From assembly GCA_946803715.1 (NCBI GenBank), contig CAMPET010000008.1, forward strand, positions 62,001-126,000: a DNA stretch of 64,000 nt. The letters are read 5' to 3'. The first letter of the stretch is position 1. Every line of letters begins with the position of its first letter. The notes under the pieces were generated by a model that worked only from the letters and a program-made list of their open reading frames with translations, was not told the origin of the DNA and ran no database searches. The position numbers and the translations under genes were made by a program. This document shows, piece after piece, positions 1 to 13,132 of the stretch. This DNA comes from Beroe ovata. Its lineage: Eukaryota > Ctenophora > Nuda > Beroida > Beroidae.

Positions 1-597
1 ATCCATTGAAAGACACACACACAGTACACACTGAGCTAAATGACGGAGAAATGGTGACCGAAGGTTGAATTTTAATAAAAGTTCTCATTCACAGCAATGA
101 CCCTTACTTTATTGGATTCTGTCAGTCAACGGTGGTTATACCAATCTGAGGCAGTGATTTCGCATGTACAGCATAGAGTGCATGAATGTCCAGATGCTAA
201 GATGAGGAATTTCTGATTTATATAAACCATTCGATATTCATGATCAACAACCGCGTTTAGGAAGATCAGCAACTAGAACAATGCGACGTGGTTTGACATG
301 AGGCATCACAAAGAAGACCTGTGCCTTTGAAAGAGACAAAAGGCTAATAAATACATTGAACAAAATAGCTATCACGGCAAGATTCGTCATGTATTGCCGG
401 GCATGAACCTCCTTATGATATATCGGTCATGTAAAGATGTTACCTATACATCAGGTACGACAAGCACTGCCGGCTGCATTTTGTTCATTTTGAATATATC
501 GTTGTCATGAGACAAGGAGGTGTAGGTACGATATGGGATGAAGATATCCATGTCGTCACAATGACGTCATCGCAATGGAAGCACGTGTAACACACAC
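1..597. other. 3' flank of the SMARCD gene, no gene seen
   Basis: No coding stretch with family similarity is visible. The segment starts with a short CA run and holds one perfect CRE-like octamer TGACGTCA at 562-569, about 30 bases beyond the SMARCD stop codon. It may contain the SMARCD 3' untranslated region. Confidence 0.4.
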
Positions 598-866
598 TCA
601 GGTTGAGGTGGCAGGGGTGTTGTTTCGTGCGGGTGTATTGAGTTGCCTCACGCCAAGGTCTCGCTCTAACTCAGCCCTCCTTTGTTGGACCTTCGCGTAG
701 AAATACCTACAAACGCCCTCCTTCAACCAGTCCTTTTGGTAGAAGTCAGCTTTCCGTTCTTCCTCGGGGTCTCCCTCAATATTCAACATCACCTGGAAAC
801 GGACAGTATAAGAAGGTTGTGTAAACACAAGTTATTTCTCGACAAAACTTAGTGCTATCATCACAG

Positions 867-934
<68 letters not shown>

Positions 935-3198
935 NTACCTTAAGATCCCTGCTCTGTGAAATGAGCCACTTGTTGATGAAGCCATAAGGATCTGACGCAA
1001 AGGACAACATGAACTCTCTCTTAGTCTTGAGAGCCTTGATACTGTCCACAGTTTCATAGATTTTCTGATCAAGACTCATTATCTCCTGCTGAGTGACTGT
1101 TGAGAGTAAGAAGTTGTTCATTTGCTGCTTCAGGGTGTCATCTACTTCCACACTGCAAATAAGCTTGAGGTGAATGAATCGATCATGTTCTAAAGTTTTT
1201 CTTGTACCTAGTTCAGTTTCAACGAAACAGTTTTTCCAAGTTACTTTTTGTTATAGTGTAATGATCGTAGAGTTCAACACTAACTTGATATCCCAGTGAG
1301 TGACACTCTTAGTCTCTCCTGGCTCCACTGCAACCACGTGCTCAATGACTATCGGATCAGGTTGCTGGAACAGATGATTCAGCTTGAAGGGAATGTCACT
1401 GAACTTGAGAGTTGGTGTTTCAAATATACTCTGCAGATACTCGTCACACTTGATTGTGTCTCGGTGGATGGGATCTTGCAGCTTGTTGCTCTGAATCGGG
1501 AATTGAACAGATTTCATAGAGTTGGTAGAAAAAACTATCGGATTGAAGGACAATTTGTCTGAAAATGTCAGGGTGCCTAAACAGTATCTATCTTTTACTG
1601 GGACGAAAGCACGACAATAAATCGACGTGGAAAATGCAACAACATATACAATAAGTATCAGGGAGATGATATTAAGCTGTTAGAGTAGGAAAATTAGCGT
1701 GAAGTGTTCGATGAGTGTATCCCAGTGTATACAGTAGGTAATAGTAATTTGTGTGTAAACACGATAACATGATGATATCAACAAGAGAGTAGTTGGTATC
1801 GCAGGGTATCAGGGTACTGGTGAAGCTATATGGGTTGTAACTTGATAGGGGTTTCCGAAGTACATCATATAACAGCTGCTGTACTAGTACAGATTCTGTT
1901 CATGTTCAGCGTGCATACTTTGTGTACACCCTACCTACTCATTGAACAATGAACATACCACACTGTACTGAAGAATAAACATACAAAGCTACGTTTTATG
2001 CTTCAAATTTCAATTCTGGAAAACTGCACCATTATTAGGTTATTACAAGATATCGATACGAAGGAACCCTGATGTTCGAAATGTTGACTGATGGCATTAC
2101 CTTGATATACTGCCAGAGTGTTGTGACAATAACGGGTCTAGTAGCAGTGTGAATACCCAGAAGTCTACCCAACCGAGGATCTAACTTGAAGTTCTGCGGC
2201 TGATAGTCTAGTTGGAGATTTATGGTACATTTGACAGGCTTATCCCCTGGTCGCTTGACCTGTCGAGAAGTTGAAGTTAACATTAGAATTTCCCCATCTA
2301 ATTCATTAATTATGTTTATTTCTCAATGGTCAACGGGGTAAGATTTTTCGATTTTGAATGGTAGGTAACACACTAACACACCTGAAACCCATCTGTCTCC
2401 TGTGTTGAGGGATTTCTGTGCCATTCAACAAAATTACTGTCTGGACCATACATCTCCTTATCCAATTCAATAATCAAACTCTTGAAGAAACTGCTGAACT
2501 TTTTCTTGGGCGTTCTGGGATCAGACTTGACTTGACCACTCTCATCGAGAAGGCGACCCTCTATTTTTAACTCCCACGTTGTTTGGCATTCCTCTGAGTT
2601 GAGCTGATCTCCGGGCGACTTGCTCTGATTTGCATAACTTGTATTTGTGATGAAAATCCGCAGCTTCCTTTTCGTTTTCATCGGTTTCTTCAAAACTTCC
2701 TGAATGTCTAGACGCTTTCTCATGATTGTTGCGTCTAGTTTATGCTCAAATGAAAGTAAGTCCATATAAGCCTGGGATTCGGGAACAAGCTCCCTAAGTT
2801 GTTGTGATATGACAAGGTCAGACGCCCTTTTCTTTGGCTTAGGCCTTCCAGGTGGTCTGTGCACTGGATGATGAGGCATTGGCCCCATTGAGGGTCCAGG
2901 ACCCATCCCTGGTGGAGGCTGATTTACTGAAGCCTGATTTTTGGAATTTGGCCTACGGCCTGGTGTTCTTCGTGGAGAATCAGTGTGATAAGGTGCTCCC
3001 ATTCGCTGAGGTGGAGTTCCCTGGAATTGATGAAGAGAATCAGCAACCAGAGACATAGAATTGAAATAACAAATTCTATTATCCCTAAAGAGAAGTTCAT
3101 TAATACAAACTCACTGGATGTCGAGGAGTTGACTGGTAGCCAGGGTAAGGATGAGCCATTTGTGGTGGCATAATATTATTAGGCATTGGGACTGTCAT
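598..3198 (-). CDS. SMARCD: SMARCD/BAF60 subunit of SWI/SNF chromatin remodeller
   Basis: Accessory subunit of the SWI/SNF (BAF/PBAF) nucleosome-remodelling complex, acting in the nucleus as a bridge between transcription factors and the ATPase core. Six exons read on the minus strand: 3198-3115, 3020-2382, 2259-2101, 1490-1285, 1152-939 and 792-598. All have GT-AG borders and compatible phases and give 498 residues, close to vertebrate SMARCD1. The N-terminus is rich in Pro, Gly and Met. The SWIB domain spans exons 3-4 (roughly residues 268-340; landmarks LGRLLGIHT and LWQYIK). The conserved C-terminus follows ([28 protein letters not shown]). The short first exon, starting MTVPMPNN, was chosen because it joins exon 2 in phase; the Met at 3056 lies in intron 1. 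Intron 5 carries a poly-G run ending in an N, so that intron is not fully resolved. Family assignment is very secure; the choice among paralogues D1-D3 is not meaningful here. Confidence 0.95.
869..935. repeat. 66-base poly-G tract ending in an N
   Basis: Sixty-six consecutive G from 869 to 934 followed by N at 935, inside SMARCD intron 5. The run ends exactly at the ambiguous base. A gap-edge or sequencing artefact (dark-cycle poly-G) is more likely than a real homopolymer. Exons on both sides are intact. Confidence 0.8.
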
Positions 3199-3480
3199 CT
3201 CCCTAGAACATACATAATCCCTTTATTCAAACAATAGTTTATTTTCTGCAAAATATGTAACTGGTTTCAAATAAGATGAGGGTATTTTCACTGTCATTGA
3301 TCAGAATCTTTATCAAAGCAATGATCTAATTTTATTGGACCGATAGGTAGAAAAGATCAAAAATTTAGTACATGATACAGTTGGTCAACGCTTAAAAATA
3401 TCAAACATGCAATATAGTAAACAGTTATGGAAAACCAAACACAAGAAAATTTATGGAATCAATAAGCCAACTATCAAAAA

Positions 3481-5266
3481 TTACGGTTTTCTTGACTTTC
3501 GTGGATAGATCAAAGGTACTGTTCTTGAATTGGTTGCAGAATTTCTCAGTTTTTTCGATGTTTTCTTGCATCCCAGATAGTTATTTGGAGTAGGGGAATG
3601 ACTTCTGTGAGTAACTGAAAACTTGCAGCTGATCTCTAACGTCTGGAGAGCTGTATCTTGCAAATAGCTGAGTGCTTGTGTTGCTTGTTCAATATTGTTG
3701 AAGTTCATGAACCCAAATCCTCTGGACAAGCCACTGATTTTGTCCTGTTAGTTTGAACTAAATGACGAATGATTTTATCATATTATCACTCTAATCATTA
3801 TTGGCTTAACAAAGAAATTTTGTTGGTACAATGAAAACATTACTTGATGCTTATACAAACCATTACAACTGATGTAGTGGTAGGGCCATGTAAGTTATCT
3901 GTCATGGGAATCAAGTTTTTCAAATCTTCACTTCTATAGGACATGGGAATTCCAAACAGTATTATTGATGGTGATGGTGGAGGGTCTTCCTGAAATGGAG
4001 ATCAAAAAGCTCAGAATGAGAAGCTCTTGGAAATTCTTGGAACTTATATCACTTAATTGAATTTCTCATCAGAAGATTTAGCATTTTCTACTGCAGTTGC
4101 TTCACGTGCAGTCATACCACAGTTCAAGTATTAACTTCCACAACAATATGCGCATTATGATCAACAAATTGACAAATGAGACAGGAACTAGAAACTAGAA
4201 AACTTTTGAAGTAAATGAACAGGATAAAGTACCAATAAATACCATACATATCACCACAACTACAAACTCACATCCACAGATCAACCACACTCATACTATA
4301 GGTAAAAATGCAGCTCTCATGTCTTTTTTTAGACATGATTGCATGTTTAAACCATGAAACATAAAGTATCTCAAAATCAGACTCTGAACTAGTTGACAAA
4401 CATATTCTCAAACACAGGCAATGTAACACAATGAGAAATGATCTCATCATAGTCTCCCCTACCACTCTTTATTGAATTTACAACCTGAACTTTACCACTA
4501 ACACCCTAAGGTAGGTATTATAAAAGGCAGACCATGACACACAAAAACATTATGAACTATGGAAACATGGAAGAATGAAATTAAAAACAGGGATAATTAA
4601 TAAAAATAAATTGGATTTTCAAATTTTTCACAGGTGATAGAATTATCAGAGGATTTCAAGCATCCATACAGTACTGACCTTGCAACCAATATGTCTTAGT
4701 CGGGTTGACAATGGAGAACAACATCTCCTTTTCTTATTTTTGTTTTTCTCAAGGTGCTTTGGGCTTTTTGAGCTCTCGGAATCACTAGATGAAGATGAAT
4801 TACTGCTCTTTCTTTTCCTCTTGTTATTTTCATACTTCTTTCTTCTTGAGAATATCTCTGAGCCTCTTCTAGATTTAGAACTAGAAAAGTTTTGATTTCT
4901 TGAACTTTTTCTTGATCTATTTCTTGATCTACTCCTTGATTTTTTGTCCATTTCTTTTATTTTTGTATCACACTCTTTTTCCTCAACCAGACTATTTTCT
5001 GGTCTTGACCTACTTCTTGATCTACTCCTAGATTTTGTTTTATTCTTTGTATCATTCTCTTTTTCCTCAACTGTTATGCTTTCGGTTTGCTTATGATTCA
5101 GACCTTCATTAATTGCTACATTTTCGACACTGTCTTTTGAATCTTTACATAGGTTCTGATCATGTGATACCTTAGAGGTAACATCATAACAACTTTGCTC
5201 ATCAAAATCACGATAATAAACTTCATCAATTTCCATGAATTCAGTGTCTTCAAGCTCATCAGTCAT
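3481..5266 (-). CDS. RS-rich protein with a single RRM (RBM5/RBM10-like RRM)
   Basis: Probable nuclear pre-mRNA splicing or RNA-binding protein. Three exons: 5266-4679, 3989-3861 and 3744-3481, all phase 0, giving 326 residues. The first 196 residues are acidic and then dominated by Arg-Ser dipeptides (two SRSRSRS-type blocks near residues 80-120) with a Lys/Arg-rich end, typical of SR-related proteins. An RRM follows, with RNP2-like IILFGIP and RNP1-like RGFGFMNF. The RRM wording (G.P....DL, then GLSRGFGF) recalls the first RRM of RBM5/RBM6/RBM10. The zinc finger, second RRM and G-patch of those proteins are absent; the frame stops about 40 residues after the RRM with a basic tail. It is either a short relative or the last exon model is incomplete. 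The 3' end lies about 280 bases from the SMARCD start. Confidence 0.7.
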
Positions 5267-7053
5267 AGTTGTAGAAGTGAAAGAATTTGAAGTGTACTAA
5301 GAAAAGAGCAAGCTATACCATTTATCATGAATAACTCAATTTGTCCTCAATACATAAGCTTGCCATTCTGATAAACATATGTGAAGTAATAAGCATACTC
5401 AATAAAAAACCAAAGTCTCATCTATATTCTATACAGTAGAGTTGTATGGGTTAACTGCAAACATAGCAAAATACTGGATATCAATTTTCTAATCCAGGAA
5501 TTGTTATCAGAGAGGGAAGAATCTAAACTGTTATCTTCAGCAGTTACCCTACAGATGTAGATCTTAGAGATCAAGAGATCACACTGCTTTCTGGGTGACT
5601 CAGACATAAAGAGTGTGTGCCAAATACACCACGAAAGTAGACAGTCATAACTCAGCTTCAGATTGGAATTTCTGGATGAAAATTGAAGGTCTGCTACATG
5701 CTAGGCATGAGCCATTAATTCTTCCCACAAAAATTCAAATGGCTCCTAACTGAAAATTCCTGAGTTATTAGCAAGACTGACTTTTTGCCTATTTGCACAT
5801 CCATAACTTCGGCCTTGTTTGGGATTTACTTATGAAATTTGCAGCAAATATGGACACTTCATTGGCTAAATTTCTACTATGATAAATAATGTTTCGGCCT
5901 TCGACGAAGGCGCGCGTGGCGCGCAATTGAATCAGGTTTGTCAGATGCAGATGCATTGTCGATCGATGATAGACCCTGTTGAGAATTTCGTTTCGCGCGC
6001 GCGCGGCGCAAACTTATTCTCAGACAGGGTCTATGGAATATGACAAAATTTACCACCAAAATTTGGTGGTAAATTTTTTGCGGCGCGCGTCCTGAAAATC
6101 GACGAAAAGTTTTCCAGATGACTTATCTCATATTATACATCATAAGAAAACTCTAAATTTAGTGATTACAATGCTGCAAAAACTGTTGAAATTAAAGCAA
6201 TGGATGAAGAGTTATGACTGTTTTTCTGACAGGGAACGCCGCGCATTCTATCTGGCGTTTCCCTTCTTTTAAAAAATTACAGAAAAATAGCATTGGATAA
6301 TCAAATCTTTGTAATGATCTGATGCTTCACCAAGTAATGGGACCCTTTTCATAGTCTTACTGTCAGTTTTCATTGTTCCATACTATTTTCTATACCAGTA
6401 TTCAGGTATCTTCCACTGGATTATTTGCTATTACCATTTATAATTATTCAAAGTAGGAATTACTGATAGTTCTGGGCATGTGTGAGTTCATCGTTCACCA
6501 TAGTCACAGAGCATTCATTGTGTGATTTGCATTTCACTCAGCATTGCACTGTTCTAGGGATATAATGAAATACAATTCAACTAAATCCACCATGAAGATA
6601 GTACAGCCTACTCTAACAAGGCTTTNTGAATATTGATCAAAAATAAAATTACGTCATAACTGTGAGGATGGTCCACATACTAGCTACACGAACTAGTTAC
6701 ATGAACATGTCTGATTGATTATCTTTAAACATGTCACCTTTTTGATCAAAGACTTAAATAATGATAGTGAACTATCATGACAGAGCACCAGCTGCAGGGG
6801 GCCTAGAAAAGATTTAGTCAGTGCTCAGGAAGCCATATCACCTCAGTATGTATTTTTGACCCTGTGATTCTCACAATATGAAATTCATACTAGCAAGTCA
6901 TTCCCTGCATGTATAGGAAGAGTTTCTAGTGAATAGTCAAGTAATATATCAAGTATACAGAATTTTCTGAGTTTGGATACCTTCAGGCTATAAGCACATG
7001 ATATCCTGATATTGACCTGAATCAAAATCATCACCTATAGGGTATAACTTGAA
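5267..7053. other. Divergent intergenic region between the RRM gene and cytochrome b5
   Basis: Shared upstream region of two divergently oriented genes. No credible exons seen. It holds GC-rich repeat remnants around 5880-6080 in otherwise AT-rich sequence and an N at 6626. Unlike several other N positions, I see no duplicated flanking sequence at 6626. Confidence 0.45.
5880..6077. repeat. Dispersed GC-rich hairpin repeat copy plus a short palindrome
   Basis: A GC-rich core of alternating GC dinucleotides is flanked by inverted ATAGACCCTGT and ACAGGGTCTAT motifs (about 5969-6033). A second hairpin of ACCACCAAA and TTTGGTGGT follows at about 6050-6072. The ACAGGGTCTAT end and the GC core recur near 14.0 and 14.85 kb; the core with a weaker end recurs near 28.66 kb. 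This marks a dispersed short element family. Confidence 0.6.
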
Positions 7054-9400
7054 ATGGCATCTGGTGAAGACACACCAAAAGTCTATACATTAGAGGAAGT
7101 AGCGAAGCATTCTACTGAGGATGATATGTGGCTTGTTATACATAACAAAGTTTATGATGTGACTTCATTTCTAGAAGAGGTAAGGTCTTTTGATTTACTT
7201 CATTTCTAGAAGAGGTAAGGTCTTTTAATTCACATTCTTGTCATTTTGAGAGTCCCTGTTGTTGTCTGTTTGACTCAGACTGAATCACCCAGCACCCTGG
7301 TGGAGTTGAAGTGCTCCTGGAAACTGCTGGTCAGGAATCCACCTATGCCTTTGAGGATGTTGGCCACTCCCTTGATGCCAGAGAGCTCCTTGACCAGTAC
7401 TACATAGGCGATTTGCATAAGGTAAAGTAGTGATGACTGCTTTCTTTCGTGTGATTTGGAAATTATGACTCATCATATAGCATTTTGGCGATTGATATTA
7501 CTATGAGATATTTTCAGGATGATCATACAAAAGGCTTCACTGTGAGTTTTTTTGTATGTTAATGACTTTTCAATCCAAAGTTTGGTTTAGCTGAGTTATT
7601 CAAGACAGTAACCATCAACAGCCTCATTGCCAACTTCTTTGTGATTATCAAAAAAATCCTCTATGCTTTTTATACCCATTTTTCATTGCAGGAGGGTGCA
7701 GAGGTGACTACATCAGAAGGGTGTGTATTACTGTAGATTGTATGTTGCTTTTCAAATTTCTTATCCTTCTTGAACATTGAACAACTGATTCATCGCGTCT
7801 GAACTACTCATGAAAATGTACAGAAAGAACATGAATCAATAATGAATGAATAATTAAATAGATATGATAATGAATTTTTCGAGCTCTATCTTGATATTCG
7901 AATTTCGAAGCTGTATGTTTGGGATTGATCTCATCGTTTCATTTCCTAATCAATACCAGAAAATGTTGTTGCCTACCACCTTTTTCACACCTTGCCCCGT
8001 TCCCTCGCATTTGGAGCAAATAGATCAGCAATATCCACGGAATAGGTAGCATATGGTAATGTACAAATATGATCGTAACACAGAAGTGGTGGCATTAATC
8101 ATGCGTCTTATATAGTCAGGTGAGCTGCTGTTTCAATATACTTTAGCCGTGATACCCAAGCCGTTGTGTGACAAGCTTATCGGTGACCTCGAGCACTTTT
8201 GAACCGAATTCTAAAAAGACACAACTTATACTTGAACCGTTATGGCTGTTCAGGGGTTGAGTCTCATTGCAGTTAGTTTTCCTTCTCTCCACTCGAATTG
8301 TAATAGTGAAGCAACTTTGTAAATACGGTCTATAAAATGTTTGTAGCAGCGTTAATTTTGTCATTGTGAAATGTAAGTTTGTATTGCGAAATCTTGTAAG
8401 AGCCATATATTTCATCTCTATTCACATTAACTAATTATTTTACCGTTTCCTGTACTTTCATTTAAGGTACAGTGTGCATTTTGGACATGATAACAATGCA
8501 AAAGAAAGTAACTAATTTAAATTCAATTTAATTGGTACACACTGCAAACCCATTCAATTATCTTTTGAATTGCTGCATTCTTTTATACCCAATAACGATG
8601 AAAAGGGGGAAATGCTACCCAACCTCAATACACTCTACAGTCTACACACATCTTGGTGAGTGTGAGTGTGAGTGTGTGTCCATTATCGAATTTAATGGAG
8701 TTTTAAACATGGTACCCTACTCTCAAATGAGGCATTCATCGCAAAACATTGTGAAAAGCTCATCACCGCATACGATAGGTACCATACAGCACTGTTACCA
8801 TGTACCAGTGATACCATTCAGCACTGTTACCAGGTACCAGTGACAACATGTACTACAGATACCATACTGTCATCATGAACCAGGAAATCTTCTTCATCTG
8901 CTTAGATGTTTTATAGACTCAGTAGGGGCAATGGGTTTTTAGGTAAATACCATGTGTGACCTGTCGTTTGTCGAAGATCTCACTATCATGTTTTAACCGC
9001 ATTATCGATTTCACACGAACTAGATCGATATCAGGGTAATTATAGATCGATATCTCATTGATACATCACACACTTGTGCCCCTATACTAATATACTAACC
9101 AACCGATACTGCGCCTATAGTTCACTCCCCCAATAGTATAGGGTCTATACTAACCAACTGATTTCTGGAGAATTTTAATCGCTTTTATACTGAATTTGTA
9201 GAAGAATCTCACCAAAAACAGTGCTCAGCGTCTTATAACAATAAGGACTAAGGAGCTGAGTGATTAAAACTTCTCGTCAATCGTCATTCGCTTATATAAT
9301 AACTACATCCAGGTCCGGACTGTCGTCTAGTATTGTATTAGGAATTGGTGTGGCACTTGCTGCGACAGTATCATTCTACTTCTTCAATCGGATATGGTAA
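7054..9400 (+). CDS. CYB5: Cytochrome b5, tail-anchored
   Basis: Haem-binding electron carrier of the endoplasmic reticulum or outer mitochondrial membrane, donating electrons to desaturases, P450s and similar acceptors. Five exons: 7054-7179, 7293-7421, 7518-7541 (only 24 bases), 7692-7720 and 9313-9400, 131 residues in all, the usual length. The haem ligand motif HPGG opens exon 2, and the second ligand His is in the VGHS motif about 24 residues later. A C-terminal hydrophobic segment ([19 protein letters not shown], about residues 108-127) is the tail anchor. The stop codon TAA sits inside a GTAAGT donor-like sequence. If that donor were spliced to the AG at 9561, the frame would still stop at once (TGA), so the protein end barely depends on splicing. 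Intron 4 is about 1.6 kb. Confidence 0.95.
7162..7230 (+). repeat. 35-bp tandem duplication spanning the cytochrome b5 exon 1 splice donor
   Basis: The last 18 bases of exon 1 plus the donor GTAAGG and following intron bases are repeated once with a period of 35 bases (starts at 7162 and 7197). The second copy lies in intron 1 and carries an intact second donor at 7215. Use of that donor would add 35 bases and break the frame. Confidence 0.9.
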
Positions 9401-10957
9401 GTCCAGCAATACAATATGGGAAATATGTAATTGATACATGTCATTGATACATAGTCACATTGATACACATTGTCACATTGATACACATTGTCACATTGAT
9501 ACACATTGTCAAGATGATACATTTTACTTTCATGTAACGCTCGATTTTACTGTCTTCTCAGACTAGACGATATTGGTGACGCCCTGATAAAGCCTTGCTG
9601 TGAAAATGACCTCTACGATTTATGAAGTTTTACTGCCATTTCCGTGGTCGACCATCATCAGATATACGATTCTTATGTGTTTCGCAATGCTGAAATCGAG
9701 TTTATTGTAACTCTATCAGTTTTATTTAAAACAACTATAAGTGTAAATTGACGAGTTTAAAGTAAAGTCAGATAAGTTTTAAATTGAATCATTAAGAATG
9801 AAATATATATGTGTCGACTTCAATAATATGATAATTACTTTTGATTCACTTTTGGTTTGGTGTTACCCCAAAATGACCCCAAAATGACAGTCGTCGCATA
9901 AACATGCGCATTGTACACAATGTACTTCAACGGAGATTGGTACGGAGTTTGAATTTATATGTATTGTGCAATCTGCTTTTGAAAAACGCTCTGTTACTGT
10001 AACACGCTATTGTATACTATTAAGATACTGTAGCGCAATAATCGGAGTAGAGAGTTGTTTAAGGAGTCAGAATTCCGCATGTTTATTGTTTACCAGAACA
10101 GATATTTTTTTCAAGTTGTCCCCCTGAAACTATGCATCTGCTTCATTGGAATCCATGTAATTATTGAATGTGGTTGCTATGCCTCTCTGATCGGCACGGC
10201 GTATACAGTCATACCTATCGCGATGAGATATCACACTCAGTCTACTTTCTGATAACAGTCATCAGATATCAGAGATATCGATAGTCAAATCAGAGATCAC
10301 AATAGGCTAACTGTAACTTCTACCGAATCAGTTATCGTTGTGCTTCCCATAATGTCTCAGCATAGGATAAAAATGCAAATTATTTTCATTGCTACATGTG
10401 TTCAATGTTCATGGATGATTACACTTTACAGGGCTGTAATATTGCTTCGTATCCATCCACGAAATAAATCACAGATATCGTCAAATATCACGGTGAGCCG
10501 AAACCCCTCCGTTCTCTCCTGCCATCTGCTGATACTAAGATCCATATCGCAGCTGGCAAGAGAGGGCCTTACATCTGTAGGGTAACCGCTGATGATTCAC
10601 CGTTTAGACTCTTCCATCTCTTGTGTTAATCCTTGGATTAGAAAATCGATATCCAGTATTTTGCTATGTTTGCAGTATACGCATACATACACCTCTATAG
10701 ATAAGACTTTGGATTGCGTGCGTTAGTTCAACATTGTGACAGTGTGGCAATAGTTAATACTGCGCGGTGTAAACTCATCATTGCGTAACGCGCATGGTAA
10801 GCGCTATGATCGGGAATGCGCCCTCAGTGTCATTATAATTTGATTTTGATAAATCCCACATTATGTTTGTTTTACAAATGCGATTCCCCTGCCCCAATCA
10901 TCAATCAATCCTATTTTAGCTCATGTCATGGAGCTATGATAACACTCCAGGACTATT
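9401..10957. other. Intergenic region upstream of MCAT
   Basis: About 1.5 kb with no convincing exon. It contains an 18-bp minisatellite (TGATACACATTGTCACAT-like units, about 9441-9512). Open frames at 10055-10252 and 10340-10585 look like chance. Confidence 0.5.
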
Positions 10958-12815
10958 ATGGCACTGTGTCTCCGTACTGCTAGATGTATCGTCAGGAACA
11001 GGAGACTTGTCTCATCTGCATCTCCTGCTGTAGCCATCCTTTTCCCTGGTAAAGAAGGATGATGACCTTTATTTTAAACAGTTTCCTCGATTTTGATACT
11101 GTTCCCAGGGGGAGCTGGCGATATTCATACAAGAAATGAGGTTTTTTAGTTTGTACACATTGGTTTTGGCAATCGACTTATTTTGTTCTTCGACTGAAGT
11201 TAGTTTGCCCATGTAAAAACCAGTGTGACTATTTCAGGGCAGGGTTCCCAATATGTCGGTATGGCTGACAAATACTTGGCCTGTCCGGCCGCTCGCGATG
11301 TATTCAAAACTGCTAGATCTATTCTGGGATACGACTTACTGAAGCTATGTCAAGAAGGTAGAGTGGAATGTGTATTATTGCACTATCTGAGTCTGATTCG
11401 GGCATTGTAACTCTCAGCGACTTCTCTTGGTGCTCGCAGTTCATTGTAATGTGTAATTGTGTAAAGTGTATTGATACTGTGCGTTTTATCAACAGGTCCA
11501 GAGGACGTATTGACGTTAACTTACTACTGTCAGCCAGCAGTATTGGCCACATCAATAGCTGCACTACATTGGCTCAACGAACAGGACACCACGGTCAGTT
11601 CCCTTCAATCGGTTGTTGATGATTCGACGTGGTCCACAAATTCCCATATTCAGATCCCTTTCTTATACCAGATTTTGGATCGGTGTGTTGCTACGGCTGG
11701 GTTCAGTGTTGGAGAGCTAACTGCTCTAGCTTTCAGTGAGGTTGTTACTCTAGAGGACGGTTGGTATCTCTCTGTTTTCCTACATATGTCTATCTGATGT
11801 TGATGTTGATATCGATATTTCTCACTCTCGATCCCACAGCTTTTAGTATAGTGCGAGTCCGGGCTAAAGCGATGCATGATGCATCGATTGAGACACCCTC
11901 TGGCATGATCAGTGTCAGAGGACTATCTGTCTCCAAGGTTCATTTTAAGTTCATTCGACACACATTGCAATATCAGCTCCACGTTATTGCAGTTGTACTG
12001 CACACGCATACACTCCTATTAGCACTTGTCTTTCCTAGATTGATGAGTTGTGCCGGGCTGCGGAATCGCTCTGTTCTGAACAAGGCGGGGTCGCTGTTAT
12101 TGGCAACTATCTCTTCCCCAAAGCAGCTGCAGTTTCCGGAACGACCGACACTCTCGAGGTTATGGCAAGATTGGTGAAGGAGTCGGGTGGCAGGTGCACG
12201 TCAATTAAAGTGGCGGGAGCGTTTCACAGTCCGCTAATGAGTGGTGCCTCAGAGGCCCTAAGACGAGTCCTCGGTGAGAATATGAATATCGGGTACCATG
12301 CCGTATCACTATTATGCGTGTTACCAGGTTTTCATTTCTTTTCCCGCAGTTCATAGCTTGTGTCAATCTGTTTATCTACTATTCCTTTGAACCATGGCAT
12401 GGTCGCTGGTTCACAATTCTATTACTATCTCATCACTTCAGTGGGCAGTGCTGTAACAGAGCCTAGAGTACCAGTATACAGCAATGTAACGGGCTGTATG
12501 AACACCTCCGCGTTCCAGTGTATAGACCTCTTTAGCGACCAACTCGAAATGCCGGTCAGTTTTGATAAACAGTCATGGGGGAGGGGGGAAATGAGCGCGA
12601 CAAATATTGTGATGCTTTATACCTCTTATGGCATGCTCTTGACAAATTATATGATTGTTACTCAGGTGCGATGGCACTCTCTAGTGGAAAACATGATTTC
12701 TGATCATGGCCCATCTCTCGAGTTCCACGAAGTCGGTCCTTCCCGCCAGATATCAGCTATGGTCTGTCAAATTGACAGACAAATGAGGGGTAAAATGAAA
12801 TCAACTGACTCCTAA
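10958..12815 (+). CDS. MCAT: Mitochondrial malonyl-CoA:ACP transacylase
   Basis: Transfers malonyl from CoA to acyl carrier protein for mitochondrial type II fatty-acid synthesis. Eight exons: 10958-11048, 11238-11357, 11496-11593, 11672-11759, 11840-11937, 12039-12273, 12442-12554 and 12666-12815. Phases match throughout and give 330 residues. The N-terminus (MALCLRTARCIVRNRR) is basic and uncharged by acids, as expected of a mitochondrial presequence. Visible landmarks are GQGSQYVGM, the nucleophile motif GFSVGE with catalytic Ser, the Arg-containing RVRAKAM segment, PSGMISV, the catalytic His in GAFHSPLM, VPVYSNV, and EVGPSRQ near the end. These match animal MCAT, including the GFSVGE variant of the bacterial GHSLGE motif. 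The introns are small, mostly below 250 bases. Confidence 0.95.
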
Positions 12816-13132
12816 AATCAACTGCTTCTTCTCGATACGTAGCGAGCACTAAGTGCTGTGCACACGTTGCGCGCCCCTATTCTACTCTGTGACGGCAGGT
12901 TGGGTCACGCTTGGTGGGAACGCACAAATAACTGAATCTTATTGATATCCTATTGATATCCTATTGATATGATATCATATATTCGTCATTCATACGTGAA
13001 TAATTTATAATCTGAGTTTACACGTACATTGAACAATATAGGTTAAGAGAGTTAAGTGGTATAGGTAGTAGAGATAGGTTCATTGTTTGAAATTAAAGTA
13101 GTACAGTGTTACCAGGTACTTATTACAGTTAA

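Noticed and set aside
776-1072. Open frame with a long poly-proline run
   Set aside because: Translation of the poly-G artefact on the minus strand.
3020-3056. Met at 3056 as SMARCD start
   Set aside because: Frame through it reads intron 1; a perfect acceptor at 3021 and a 28-codon upstream exon with a Met fit better.
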